Part shown: positions 43,226-52,346 of the stretch, one piece after another
How the letters are laid out: every line of letters starts with the position of its first letter
Position numbering within the stretch: the stretch's first letter is position 1
Assembly: GCF_013240295.1 (NCBI RefSeq)
Contig: NZ_JABETK010000002.1
Span: 1,054,001-1,118,000 of the forward strand
Source: Neoaquamicrobium sediminum
GTDB taxonomy: Bacteria > Pseudomonadota > Alphaproteobacteria > Rhizobiales > Rhizobiaceae
Reading direction: 5' to 3'
DNA length: 64,000 bases
Translations under genes and position numbers: made by a program
The notes under the pieces: model-generated
What the model saw: only the letters and a program-made list of their open reading frames with translations
What the model was told of the DNA's origin: nothing
The model's database searches: none

Positions 43226-44710
43226 TTATTCGGCGTCCTTGTCCTTGGCTGCAGCCTTCTTCTTGGGCGCGGCCTTCTTCTTTTCGGTCTCGCCGGCGTC
43301 GTCGCCAGCGTCCGCGGCCTTGGCCTTCGAAGCCTTCTTGGCCGGCTTCTTCTCGGACTTTGCAGTCTCTTCCTCGTCGTCAGCCAGAAGCTCTTCCTTG
43401 GAGACCTTCTTGTCGTCGACGGAGACGACGCCGAGCAGGTGGTCGACCACCTTCTCCTCGAACAGCGGCGCACGGATATTGGCGAGCGCCTGCGGGTTTT
43501 CGCGGTAGAAGTCGTAGACCTGCTGCTGCTGGCTCTGCGGAACGCGGCGGATTTGCTCGAACAGCGCGCGCTGCAGCTCGTCGTCGGAAACCTGCACGCT
43601 GGCCTTCTCACCGATGTCGGCAAGCACGAGGCCGAGGCGGACGCGACGTTCGGCAAGGCGCTGGTATTCGGCGCGCGCCTCGGTCTCGGTCGTCTCTTCG
43701 TCCTCGAAGGTGCGGCCGGCCTGCGCGAGATCGGCGTTCACCTGGGCCCAGATGTTGTTGAACTCGGCTTCGACCAGCTTGGACGGCGCCTCGAACTTGT
43801 AGGCCTCGTCGAGCGCGTCGAGAAGCTGGCGCTTCGCCTTCTGGCGGGTGACGGCGCCGAACTGGCTCTCGATCTGGCCGCGCACGATCTCACGCAGCTT
43901 GTCGGCGCTTTCGAGGCCGAGCTGCTTGGCGACGTCGTCGTTGATCTCCAGCTTGCCGGGAGCGGCGATCGCCTTCACCTTGATGTCGAACTTGGCTTCC
44001 TTGCCGGCCAGATGGGCGGCGGGATACTGCTCGGGGAACGTGACGGTGATCGTCGTCTCGTCGCCTTCCTTGACGCCGACGAGCTGCTCCTCGAAGCCGG
44101 GAATGAACTGGTTGGAGCCGAGCACGAGATCGGAATCCTCGGCCGCACCGCCCTCGAAGGCTTCTCCGTCGATCTTGCCGAGATAATCGAAGGTGACGCG
44201 GTCGCCATTCGCGGCCTTGCCCTTCTTCGGCTCGTAGCTGCGCGCCGAATCGGCGACGCGCTCGACCTGCTCGGTCACTTCCTCTTCCGGCACGTCATAG
44301 ACGAGGCGGCTGATCTTGAGCGACGAAAGATCCTTTTCCTCGATCGGCGGCAGAACCTCGTAATCGAGCGAAAACTCGAAATCGGCATTGCCGGCCAGGA
44401 TCTTCTCGGCTTCCTTCTCGTCCTCGGTCATGGTGACTTCTGGCTGCATGGCCGGCTTTTCGCCGCGCTCGTCGAGGATCGACCGGGAAGAATCCGACAA
44501 TATCTCGTTGACGACTTCGGCCATGAAGGACTTGCCGTACATCTTGCGCAGGTGCTGCATGGGCACCTTGCCAGGCCGGAAGCCGTTGATCCGGACCTTG
44601 TCCTTCGCCGAGGAGAGCCGCTCCATGAGCCGTGCTTCCATGTCCTTGGCGGGCACGGTCACCTTGATCTGGCGCTTCAGCCCATTGTTCAGCGTTTCGG
44701 TTACCTGCAT
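43226..44710 (-). CDS. tig: trigger factor
   Basis: Ribosome-bound chaperone and peptidyl-prolyl isomerase that meets nascent chains. 494 residues from the ATG at 44710. The ribosome-binding loop is GFRPGKVP in [20 protein letters not shown]. The FKBP-type domain has [20 protein letters not shown] and [15 protein letters not shown]. The C-terminal chaperone domain is followed by a Lys/Ala-rich tail of about 50 residues ([16 protein letters not shown]), longer than in E. coli but usual in rhizobia. Followed by its own terminator. Confidence 0.96.
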   Translation of the reverse strand: MQVTETLNNGLKRQIKVTVPAKDMEARLMERLSSAKDKVRINGFRPGKVPMQHLRKMYGKSFMAEVVNEILSDSSRSILDERGEKPAMQPEVTMTEDEKEAEKILAGNADFEFSLDYEVLPPIEEKDLSSLKISRLVYDVPEEEVTEQVERVADSARSYEPKKGKAANGDRVTFDYLGKIDGEAFEGGAAEDSDLVLGSNQFIPGFEEQLVGVKEGDETTITVTFPEQYPAAHLAGKEAKFDIKVKAIAAPGKLEINDDVAKQLGLESADKLREIVRGQIESQFGAVTRQKAKRQLLDALDEAYKFEAPSKLVEAEFNNIWAQVNADLAQAGRTFEDEETTETEARAEYQRLAERRVRLGLVLADIGEKASVQVSDDELQRALFEQIRRVPQSQQQQVYDFYRENPQALANIRAPLFEEKVVDHLLGVVSVDDKKVSKEELLADDEEETAKSEKKPAKKASKAKAADAGDDAGETEKKKAAPKKKAAAKDKDAE

Positions 44711-44794
44711 CTCAAAACCTTTGTCTTCATCGACGCCGCCGGAGCGGCATACTGCCGTCCTGACCGCTGCAAACTCTTGGCCGGGGAGTGGCTC

Positions 44795-44879
44795 TGGTGC
44801 GGGTGAAAGGACTTGAACCTTCACGACTTGCGTCACGGGAACCTAAATCCCGCGTGTCTACCAATTCCACCACACCCGC
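44795..44879 (-). tRNA. tRNA-Leu (UAG)
   Basis: An 85-base class II tRNA, 5' GCGGGTGTGG to 3' CACCCGCACCA. The acceptor stem GCGGGTG/CACCCGC pairs fully and CCA is encoded. The anticodon loop TTTAGGT between CGGGA and TCCCG gives anticodon TAG, reading CUA/CUG leucine codons. A long variable arm follows the anticodon stem, as expected for leucine. It lies between tig and the GDYXXLXY gene. Confidence 0.95.
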
Positions 44880-45036
44880 TTCACGGGCCCTTCCGCCCTT
44901 GAAAGCGCGTGGTTCTATATCACCGGGTGCGAAGGGTTCAAAGGAAAATTGCCGCAAAAGACGGCTATTTTTTGCCGGTTTCGGCCGGACCGCGCAGACA
45001 ACCTTATCGGAGCCGGCAAAGCGCAGCGGCAAGGCG

Positions 45037-45615
45037 TCAATAAAGCGGCTCTGCGTAGAGCATCGTTTCGCCGTCATGCAGCGACTTGATCTGTGCGGCG
45101 CCGTCGCTTGCGACGGCCACTGTCATGGTGAAGGCGCGCTCGCGAAGATTGCCTTCGATCGCCCGCCCCTCACCTTCGGGAACGTAGAAGCGCTCTATGC
45201 CGTAGCTGACATTGATCACTGTCGCCTCGTCATACCAGGACGATGTGGCAATGCCCCTGATGTCGAGTTCGCCGTCGGCAGGCGCGGGCTCCGGCTTCTC
45301 GTCGTAGCGAGCACCGACCGCTTCCCATATGCCGTCCTCGCCGGGTTTCAACCGCACGAAGACGGTGCGGTCGCGGCCGTTGCGCTCATCCTGTAGGCGC
45401 GCGGCGAACAGCTCGGTAGGTACGGACGAGATATTGTAGCCGATGGTGACATAGTCGCCGCGCAGCAGGTCGCGCGGGTCGACCGGCTGGACCGACAGCA
45501 ACACCTCTTGACCGTTGCGCAGGATCGACGCGCGGCCGGCGATCATCGAGGCGAGAAATCCGATCTGCAGCGCGGCAACCGCGCCGGCGGCGATAAAGAG
45601 CGTACGGCGGTTCAC
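45037..45615 (-). CDS. GDYXXLXY-domain protein
   Basis: Exported or anchored protein of about 192 residues with one N-terminal hydrophobic helix (LFIAAGAVAALQIGFLASMI). The name-giving motif is present as RGDYVTIGY, after VDPRDLL, and VFVRLKPGEDG follows. Two GTG codons compete. The one at 45615 has AAGGAGA six bases upstream and overlaps the preceding stop as GTGA, so I choose it over 45621. It forms a coupled pair with the DUF2157 gene, the usual partner of this family. Function unknown. Confidence 0.88.
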   Translation of the reverse strand: MNRRTLFIAAGAVAALQIGFLASMIAGRASILRNGQEVLLSVQPVDPRDLLRGDYVTIGYNISSVPTELFAARLQDERNGRDRTVFVRLKPGEDGIWEAVGARYDEKPEPAPADGELDIRGIATSSWYDEATVINVSYGIERFYVPEGEGRAIEGNLRERAFTMTVAVASDGAAQIKSLHDGETMLYAEPLY

Positions 45616-46718
45616 AGCCACTCTCCTTCAACGACCTGCGGGCCGGAAAGCCGCCGCTCCAGCCGCGTGATGACGAACGCGAGCGCCGAAAGCACCAGCC
45701 CGCCGACAACGAAGAAGCCAGCGGTACCGAGCATAGTGCCCAGCATCACGAGGTAGATAAAGCAGATCTGGAAGATGAAGGCCGCATAGGCAAGCCAGCG
45801 CAGGGTCCTGCTTTCGCGCCCGGCCAGCAGCAGAACGATAATGATACCCGCGAAAGCCACGATCGACACGGCCAGGAAACCCTGCTCGTCGATCAGTTCC
45901 ACCTGCATGATGCCGACACCGGTGAGAAAACCGACCAGCGCCTGAACCGGCAGTGCCGAACCAAGACTCAGCATCCGCTCGGCCTGGGTCGGTTGCAGCC
46001 GGCCAAACGCAAACAGTGCAACGCTGAGCGCAATCAGCACGATTGGCACAACGAAGGTCTCGTCGCGCGCATAAAGAAAGGCTGCGAACAGGAACAGCGA
46101 CAGAAGCACCAGATGCCGCGCCGGCGCGCTGCGTGTCCAGAACGACAGAAGATAAAGCACGGCCGCGACCGCCAGATAGGCAGATGGCAATTGCAGCGCC
46201 CAGTCGTCGACCGCGTGCATGACCATCCATGCCCCACCGAGAAGCACCGCGCCGATCGTCAGCGCGCCCGAACGCAGCACGGCAGCTGCAAGCGCCGTGC
46301 CCGCGCACCACACGAAGATCGCCTGCCTCTCGTCGCCGGACATATGGTACATCTGACCGATGAGCGCGATCGACGCGCCGAACGCGGCCGCAGCCACCAC
46401 CCACGCCGCCTCGCCGAAGGCTTCGCGACCGCGCAGTTTCATTTCCGCACCGCCCAAATAGCCGGCAGCAATGACGATAAACAGCATCGCCACCCGTGCC
46501 AGCCGGGGAATCGCTTCCCAGTTCGCTGCAATGAAGATCAGGATCGCGGCGGCAAACAACGCCGCGGCCATCATCGACAGGATGGAGCCGAACGAGATGG
46601 TTCCACCGCCGTTTCGCTCCACGTCAAGCGAAAGTGCATCGGCTGTTGCGGCATCGATCATGCCGGCTTCCCGCCAGCGCGCGATGTCGCGTTTGACTTT
46701 GGTCGCATAGGACGCCAT
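45612..46718 (-). CDS. DUF2157 polytopic membrane protein
   Basis: About 368 residues. A short cytoplasmic N-terminus (ATKVKRDIARWREAGMID) is followed by roughly ten hydrophobic helices, for example MMAAALFAAAILIFIAANW, VLLSLFLFAAFLYARD and ICFIYLVMLGTMLGTAGFFV. These are DUF2157 features, with the GMID segment typical. Start at 46718 with AAGGAG upstream. Translationally coupled to the GDYXXLXY gene. Role unknown. Confidence 0.9.
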   Translation of the reverse strand: MASYATKVKRDIARWREAGMIDAATADALSLDVERNGGGTISFGSILSMMAAALFAAAILIFIAANWEAIPRLARVAMLFIVIAAGYLGGAEMKLRGREAFGEAAWVVAAAAFGASIALIGQMYHMSGDERQAIFVWCAGTALAAAVLRSGALTIGAVLLGGAWMVMHAVDDWALQLPSAYLAVAAVLYLLSFWTRSAPARHLVLLSLFLFAAFLYARDETFVVPIVLIALSVALFAFGRLQPTQAERMLSLGSALPVQALVGFLTGVGIMQVELIDEQGFLAVSIVAFAGIIIVLLLAGRESRTLRWLAYAAFIFQICFIYLVMLGTMLGTAGFFVVGGLVLSALAFVITRLERRLSGPQVVEGEWL

Positions 46719-46846
46719 CGGCCACTCCTTAGCCGGCAGGATACGCGCCGCCGTATCGAGGCACAAGCAGCGCGAATTGTGCCCGAATTCCGGCAACATA
46801 GACAGATCGGCCACGCTTCCGCCGCATAGGCTTAAATCCATTAATG

Positions 46847-46875
46847 TTGCATTGCACAAAACGCATTGGTGCTAT
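46847..46875 (+). promoter_or_regulatory. candidate promoter for the DUF1127-sRNA locus
   Basis: TTGCAT (46847-46852), a 17-base spacer and TGCTAT (46870-46875) lie about 95 bases before the DUF1127 start. The match to a housekeeping promoter is moderate. Related loci in Rhodobacter are driven by heat-shock sigma factors, and I cannot distinguish the two from sequence. Confidence 0.3.
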
Positions 46876-46968
46876 GCAGCATCGTCACTTCAAAAGCCGA
46901 TCGGGCGCGACTATCTTCCAACCATCGCAAGAACAAATGAACTCGAAGAAACGCTTATAGGTGACAAA

Positions 46969-47109
46969 ATGAACCTGGTCCGCAACTACCGCAACTGGCG
47001 CCGCTACCGTGAAACCGTCAACGAGCTGAGCCGCCTGTCCAACCGCGAACTCAACGACCTCGGCATTGCCCGCGGCGACATCCCGTTCGTCGCCCGCAAG
47101 TCGGTCTAA
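46969..47109 (+). CDS. small DUF1127 protein
   Basis: 46-residue, very basic protein (Arg-rich first half, LVRNYRNWRRYRETVNELS) with the DUF1127 core LSRLSNRELNDLGIARGDI. Proteins of this type in alphaproteobacteria are small RNA-binding or regulatory proteins; Rhodobacter CcaF1 is the studied example and is encoded with CcsR sRNAs. The three hairpins immediately downstream fit the same arrangement, so mRNA and sRNA are probably cotranscribed and then processed. Confidence 0.92.
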   Translation: MNLVRNYRNWRRYRETVNELSRLSNRELNDLGIARGDIPFVARKSV

Positions 47110-47129
47110 AAAGAATTCAGGAATTTCGC

Positions 47130-47241
47130 CAGGGTCTACCTCCTCCCAGACCCTGACGGATACGGCCCGAGACTACCTCCTCCCAGTCGAGGGCCACCAT
47201 AAAGACACCCGCCGGACCTCCTCCCCCGGCGGGTGTTTTTT
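47130..47241 (+). ncRNA. three-hairpin anti-Shine-Dalgarno sRNA (cuckoo/CcsR/alpha-r14-like) with terminator
   Basis: Three consecutive stem-loops share one identical ten-base loop, ACCTCCTCCC. Hairpin 1 (47130-47155) has an eight-base-pair stem CAGGGTCT/AGACCCTG. Hairpin 2 (47164-47195) has GGCCC/GGGCC, a tandem GA/GA and GACT/AGTC. Hairpin 3 (47205-47236) has an eleven-base-pair stem and runs into T6, a strong terminator. The loops are complementary to AGGAGG ribosome binding sites. CCUCCUCCC-loop sRNAs next to DUF1127 genes are known in Rhodobacter (CcsR), and the motif in rhizobial alpha-r14 RNAs. It fills the gap between DUF1127 and trmFO. Confidence 0.88.
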
Positions 47242-47303
47242 GCGCGCAGATAGGCAAGGGCCCGATCCTTGCATTCGCCGCGTCCCCGGACTAATTCCCC
47301 TTC

Positions 47304-48727
47304 ATGACAATCGAACCCGTTCACGTCGTCGGCGGCGGCCTCGCCGGCTCAGAAGCTTCCTGGCAGATCGCGCAGGCGGGCGTGCCCGTCATCCTGCACG
47401 AGATGCGCCCGGTACGCGGCACCGACGCGCACAAGACGGAGGGGCTGGCCGAGCTCGTCTGCTCCAACTCCTTCCGCTCCGACGACGCCGAGACCAACGC
47501 AGTCGGCGTGTTGCACGCCGAGATGCGGCTTGCGAACTCGCTCATCATGGCTTCCGGCGACGCCAACCAGGTGCCGGCCGGCGGCGCGCTCGCAGTCGAT
47601 CGCGACGGCTTCTCGGATGCCGTGACGGCAAAACTCGAAGCGCATCCGCTGATCACGATCGTGCGGGAGGAAGTTTCGGGCCTGCCTCCCGTCGAATGGG
47701 ACAAGACCATCATTGCGACCGGCCCCTTGACCGCCCCGTCTCTCGCCGAAGCCATTGCCGCGGAAACCGGCGCGGATGCCCTCGCCTTCTTCGACGCCAT
47801 CGCGCCGATCGTGCATTTCGACACGATCGATATGGACGTCGCCTGGTTCCAGTCGCGCTACGACAAGGTCGGCCCCGGCGGCACCGGCAAGGACTATGTC
47901 AACTGCCCGATGGACAAGGCGCAGTATGACGCCTTCATCGCCGCCCTGCTGGAAGGCGGCAAGACCGAATTCAAGGAATGGGAAGGCACGCCCTATTTCG
48001 ATGGCTGCCTGCCGATCGAGGTGATGGCCGAGCGCGGTCCCGAAACCCTGCGCCATGGCCCGATGAAGCCGATGGGCCTCACCAACGCCCACAATCCGTC
48101 AGTCAAGGCTTACGCAGTCGTGCAGCTCCGGCAGGACAACGCGCTCGGCACGCTCTACAACATGGTCGGCTTCCAGACGAAGCTGAAGCACGGCGAGCAG
48201 GTGCGCATCTTCCGCACCATTCCGGGGCTCGAAAACGCCGAGTTCGCGCGTCTTGGCGGGTTGCACCGCAACACCTACATCAACTCCCCCACCCTGCTGG
48301 ACGGCACGCTGCAGCTGAAGTCGCGCCCCGGCCTGCGTTTCGCGGGACAGATCACGGGCTGCGAAGGCTACGTGGAAAGCGCTGCCATCGGCTTGCTGGC
48401 CGGCCGCTTCGCCGCAGCCGAGCGTCTCGGGCGGCAACCTGCCCTTCCCCGGTCACCACCGCCTTCGGCGCGCTGCTCGGCCACATCACCGGCGGCCACA
48501 TCAGTTCCGACGACGAACCGGGCAAGCGGTCGTTTCAGCCGATGAACGTCAATTTCGGCCTCTTTCCTCCGCTTGAGCCCGGTACCAAGCTCAGGCCTGA
48601 CGACTTCGAGGGCCGGTTCCGCGGCAAGGACAAGTCGATCGCCAAGAAAAAGGCCATGTCGGCCCGCGCACTTGCGGATTGCCGCGCGTGGCTGGGCGCT
48701 TCGCCAAGAGCCGAAGCGGCCGAGTAA
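47304..48727 (+). CDS. trmFO: methylenetetrahydrofolate-tRNA-(uracil-5-)-methyltransferase, frameshifted
   Basis: FAD/folate enzyme that makes m5U54 in tRNA, an alternative to TrmA. About 474 residues. The FAD fold is [19 protein letters not shown], then [29 protein letters not shown] and [20 protein letters not shown]. The frame breaks at CCCC (48447-48450); a fifth C gives [20 protein letters not shown] and joins the intact C-terminus [20 protein letters not shown]. One-base consensus error is the likely cause. Confidence 0.93.
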
Positions 48728-48954
48728 GCAGACGATCGACGAGGCAGCAACTGTCAGGAGCAGGCAGCTTGCAGCACTAACCGCCGTTGATGCGCCGCAG
48801 GCCGGCTGCTAGTTCCTGACTGTCGAAAAAGGAAAGGCCGGTGCGGTTAGCCCGGCCCCCGCGAAAGCGGGTCCTGGCCTTCGCCCTCGGGCGCCGAGTC
48901 CCAAGACCTTGAACGCCGATGCATGGTGCATCGGCGAAGGTAGGGACTTGAAAC

Positions 48955-49377
48955 ATGCAACAACAGATTTCCGTCATCACCATCGGCATCAAGGATCTTC
49001 CGAGATCGCGCCGTTTCTACGTCGACGGCTTCGGCTGGACACCCGTGTTCGAAAACGAGGAAATCATCTTCTACCAGATGAACGGCCTGGTCCTCGGCAC
49101 CTTCGCGAAGGCATCATTGGAAACGGACATGAACCGCCCCGGTCTGCTGACGCCCGGCGCGTTCTCGCTGGCGCACAACGTGACGGAGCGCGAGGACGTC
49201 GTTCCGGTCATGGACAAGCTTCTGGAAGCCGGCGGCCGACTTCTGCGTAAGGCGGACGCACCGCCGCATGGCGGTTTCCGTGGCTATGTCGCGGACCCGG
49301 ACGACCACGCCTGGGAAATCGCCTGGAACCCGGCATGGCGCATCGATGACCGCGGGCTCGTCGAGTTCGGCCTCTAG
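48955..49377 (+). CDS. VOC family protein (glyoxalase-like)
   Basis: Single-domain vicinal oxygen chelate protein of 140 residues: ITIGIKDLPRSRRFYVDGFG, FYQMNGLVLGTF, LLEAGGRLLRKADAPPHGGF and the C-terminal strand VADPDDHAWEIAWNP with the usual Glu ligand. No substrate can be assigned. Located after 227 bases without a recognisable feature. Confidence 0.9.
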   Translation: MQQQISVITIGIKDLPRSRRFYVDGFGWTPVFENEEIIFYQMNGLVLGTFAKASLETDMNRPGLLTPGAFSLAHNVTEREDVVPVMDKLLEAGGRLLRKADAPPHGGFRGYVADPDDHAWEIAWNPAWRIDDRGLVEFGL

Positions 49378-49475
49378 TCAAAGCATGTCTCCCGAAAGTG
49401 GAAACCGGGTTCGGGGAAAGACATGCGTGAAAACAAGAACCTAAAGCGTGTTGCGCGTTCGCGGATTCATATCGA

Positions 49476-49558
49476 CGACGTCATCCTCGGGCTCGTCCCG
49501 AGGATCTGCCAACCTGTCAGAGCAGTAGATCCTCGGGACGAGCCCGAGGATGACGTCG
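49476..49558. repeat. 32-bp inverted repeat pair, same family as at 42.9 kb
   Basis: Copies at 49476-49507 and 49527-49558 are exact reverse complements with a 19-base spacer. The core CATCCTCGGGC...CCCGAGGAT is shared with the 42.9 kb elements, with CTCGT instead of TTGA in the middle. The pair could fold into one long hairpin. The surrounding gap (49378-49674) carries no gene. Confidence 0.85.
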
Positions 49559-49674
49559 CTGAGGTGTTCGATGCGAATCGACGCGGCGCAGGTATAGAGC
49601 TCCTATCTGAATACCATCGGCAGCGACGCGCTTTAGAGTGGCGGTGCATCGCGCGATGCGCCGCCACGATTTCT

Positions 49675-52215
49675 TTATTCGCCGGCCGCGTCTGGCAGTG
49701 CGAAGGCGATCACGTAATCGCCGCGCTCCGGCGAGGTCCGTGCACCGCCCGCCGAAACGACGACGTACTGCTTGCCCGTTTCAGGCGAGGTGTAGACCAG
49801 CGGCGTGGTCTGCGCGCCCACCGGCAGCCGGTGCTTCCACACCTCCTTGCCGGTCGCCAGATCGAACGCCCGGATATTGTAGTCGAGCGTGCCGGCATAG
49901 AAGATGAGCCCGGAGGCGGTTGTCACCGGGCCGCCGACGGTCGGCATGCCCGTTGGCATCGGCACACCCATCTTGATGCCGAACGGACCGTTGTCCTCGA
50001 CCGTGCCGAGCGGCACCTGCCAGGCGATCTGCTGGGTTTTCAGGTCGATCGCAGTCAGCGTGCCGTAAGGCGGCTCCTGGCAGGGAACGCCGAGCGGTGA
50101 CATGAAGGTGACCTTGGCCGCGCCATAAGGCGTGCCGAGCTGGCCGGAAAGCCCTTCATGCGAGCTGCGCGCGTCCGCACGGTCCGCCTCCTCTCGTGGA
50201 ACGAGCTGGATGCGGTGCGGCGAGCGGGTGTCGTTGAACACCAGATAGCCGGTCGGCTCGTGGATCGACGAGCTGCCCCAGTTCATGCCACCGTAGAAAC
50301 CCGGCCACTGCAGCGTCGGCTCGATCCCCGGAGGCGTGAAATCGCCGTCGTAGCGCATCTTGCGGAACTCGATGCGGCAGTAGAGCTGGTCGAAAGGCGT
50401 CGTGCCCCACATGCGCGCTTCCGTCAGCGGATCGGCCCCGATTGTCGGCATGCCGACCGAATAGGGCTGTGTTTCCGCTGTCCAGTCGCCTTCGACCGCA
50501 CCCTGCGGCGCCGGCCGGTCCTCGACCTCGAACACGGGCTCGCCCGTCTCGCGGTCTAGCACGAAGATCTGGCCGCGCTTGGTCGTCTGGATCAGCGCCG
50601 CGCGCGTACCGCCCTGCCCGTCCGGAATGTCGTAGAGCGCGGGCTGCGACGGCACGTCATAGTCCCACAAATCATGGTTGACGGTGCGGAAATGCCAGCG
50701 CTCACGGCCGGTCTGGATGTCGAGCGCGACCACTGCGGCGGTGTACTCCTCCGCGCGCTCGGAGCGATGCGCGCCGTAGAAGTCGGGCGTCGCATTGCCG
50801 GTCGGCAGATAGACGAGGCCGAGGTCGGCGTCGAAGGCAGGCGTGCTCCACACGTTCGGCGTGCCGCGCGTGTAGGTCTCGCCCTCCGGCGGGAAGCGGG
50901 TGATGTCGGGATTGCCGAGATCCCAGGCCCAGACGAGCTCGCCCGTTTCCGCATCGAAGCCGCGTACCACGCCCGAAGGCAGGCCGACAGCGACGTTGTC
51001 GACGACCCAGCCGCCGATGACGATGATGCCGTTGGCGACCGTGGGCGCCGACGTCTGGAAATAGAAGCCGGGGCGCACCTCGCCCATGCCGACCTTGAGG
51101 TCGACCGTGCCGTTTTCGCCGAATTGCGGGCATAGCTCGCCGGTTTCGGCGTCGAGCTGGATCAGCCGGGCGTCGATCGTCGAGAGCACGATGCGGCGCT
51201 GGCAGATATCAGTCTGCTGGGCGACCTCGGTCTCCTCCGGCTCGGCCGGGGCGGGTACCGCCGCCTGTTCTTCACCTTCCGGTGCCGGCTGCTCGCCTTC
51301 GGCGAGTTCCTCGGCAGCATCTGCTTCGGCGGCTTCGGCTGCGGCCTCTTCCGCAGCCTCGGCATCGCGGATCGTCTGCAGGCCAGCCGAGATGTTGCCG
51401 GTCGATTCGTAGTAGCCGACGCTGCGGCAACGCTGCCAGAGCGGCGATTCGGCCTGCGGGTCGAAACTCCAGCGCTCCTCGCCGGTATCGGCGTCGAGCG
51501 CGTGGACAACGTTGCGCACGGTGCAGACATAGACGGTGTTGCCTACCTGCATCGGCGTATTCTGGTCTTCGGCGCCCGAACCGGTCTCGTTGACGGGGAA
51601 GTCGCCGTGGCGAAACTCCCAGGCCACCTCGAGCTCACCGACATTGGCCGGCGTGATCTGGTCCGAGGGCGAGTAGCGCGTGCCGGCCGGCGTGCGGCCG
51701 TAGTGCTGCCAGTTTTCCGGCACGTCCGCGCTCTCGGCCACGACTTCCGGCGCGCCCGTCGCGGCCACGTACGGAACCGGCTGGAAGGCGCGATAGCCGG
51801 TGGCTGCAAGCGCCAGAACCAGCAGAGCGGCAGCGACGTAGGATGGCGTGCGGCCCGGCCGCCCACCGCCGCGCTTCAGCGAGGGTGCTGCCAGGAAGAT
51901 GAGGATGCCCAGCACGGCCGGCGCGACCAGGCGCGAAACCAGCGGCCAGAACTGGAGCCCGACCTCCCAGATCGCCCAGATAATCGTGCCGAGAAACACC
52001 AGCAGGAAGAGATAGAGGCCGAGAACATGGTTGCGCGCAAGGAACCACGCCGAAAGCAGCAGTCCGGCCCCGGCAATCGCGAAATACCAGGAGCCGCCGA
52101 GCGAGATGAGCTGAATGCCACCGATCAGTAGGTAGCCGCCACCGACAAGCATGACGAGGGAGATGATGAGGACGGGCCAGGCGGCCCATCGCGATTGGAC
52201 TGTTGCGTCAGCCAT
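49675..52215 (-). CDS. gcd: membrane-bound PQQ-dependent glucose dehydrogenase
   Basis: Periplasmic oxidation of glucose to gluconolactone, with electrons passed to ubiquinone. 846 residues from the ATG at 52215. An N-terminal domain of about five transmembrane helices (residues 12-145) is followed by an eight-bladed quinoprotein propeller with ENWQHYGRTPAGTRYSPSDQ, NHDLWDYDVPSQP (catalytic Asp), WPGFYGGMNWGS and PYGTLTAIDLKTQQIAWQVP. Residues 284-335 are an Ala/Glu-rich acidic insert absent from typical Gcd proteins, between SAGLQTIRD and TDICQRRIVL. PQQ synthesis genes are not in the window. Confidence 0.95.
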   Translation of the reverse strand: MADATVQSRWAAWPVLIISLVMLVGGGYLLIGGIQLISLGGSWYFAIAGAGLLLSAWFLARNHVLGLYLFLLVFLGTIIWAIWEVGLQFWPLVSRLVAPAVLGILIFLAAPSLKRGGGRPGRTPSYVAAALLVLALAATGYRAFQPVPYVAATGAPEVVAESADVPENWQHYGRTPAGTRYSPSDQITPANVGELEVAWEFRHGDFPVNETGSGAEDQNTPMQVGNTVYVCTVRNVVHALDADTGEERWSFDPQAESPLWQRCRSVGYYESTGNISAGLQTIRDAEAAEEAAAEAAEADAAEELAEGEQPAPEGEEQAAVPAPAEPEETEVAQQTDICQRRIVLSTIDARLIQLDAETGELCPQFGENGTVDLKVGMGEVRPGFYFQTSAPTVANGIIVIGGWVVDNVAVGLPSGVVRGFDAETGELVWAWDLGNPDITRFPPEGETYTRGTPNVWSTPAFDADLGLVYLPTGNATPDFYGAHRSERAEEYTAAVVALDIQTGRERWHFRTVNHDLWDYDVPSQPALYDIPDGQGGTRAALIQTTKRGQIFVLDRETGEPVFEVEDRPAPQGAVEGDWTAETQPYSVGMPTIGADPLTEARMWGTTPFDQLYCRIEFRKMRYDGDFTPPGIEPTLQWPGFYGGMNWGSSSIHEPTGYLVFNDTRSPHRIQLVPREEADRADARSSHEGLSGQLGTPYGAAKVTFMSPLGVPCQEPPYGTLTAIDLKTQQIAWQVPLGTVEDNGPFGIKMGVPMPTGMPTVGGPVTTASGLIFYAGTLDYNIRAFDLATGKEVWKHRLPVGAQTTPLVYTSPETGKQYVVVSAGGARTSPERGDYVIAFALPDAAGE

Positions 52216-52346
52216 CAGTCGACCTTTCAGTTTGGCGCGCGCAGGCGCGCACTGCATTCCCTCCCATGGGGCATGCAATTACGCCGCTCATCCGGTGATG
52301 TCTATCGCAGCGCCAGGTTGTGGACAGACAAGCGACCTTGCGTGGC

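Noticed and set aside
43439..44806. 455-codon plus-strand open frame
   Set aside because: Antisense to tig; it also runs into the tRNA-Leu, so it is not a real gene.
44951..44965. GCCG-loop-CGGC hairpin followed by T-rich sequence
   Set aside because: Stem is only four base pairs; too weak to call a terminator for the GDYXXLXY gene, although it lies in the right place.
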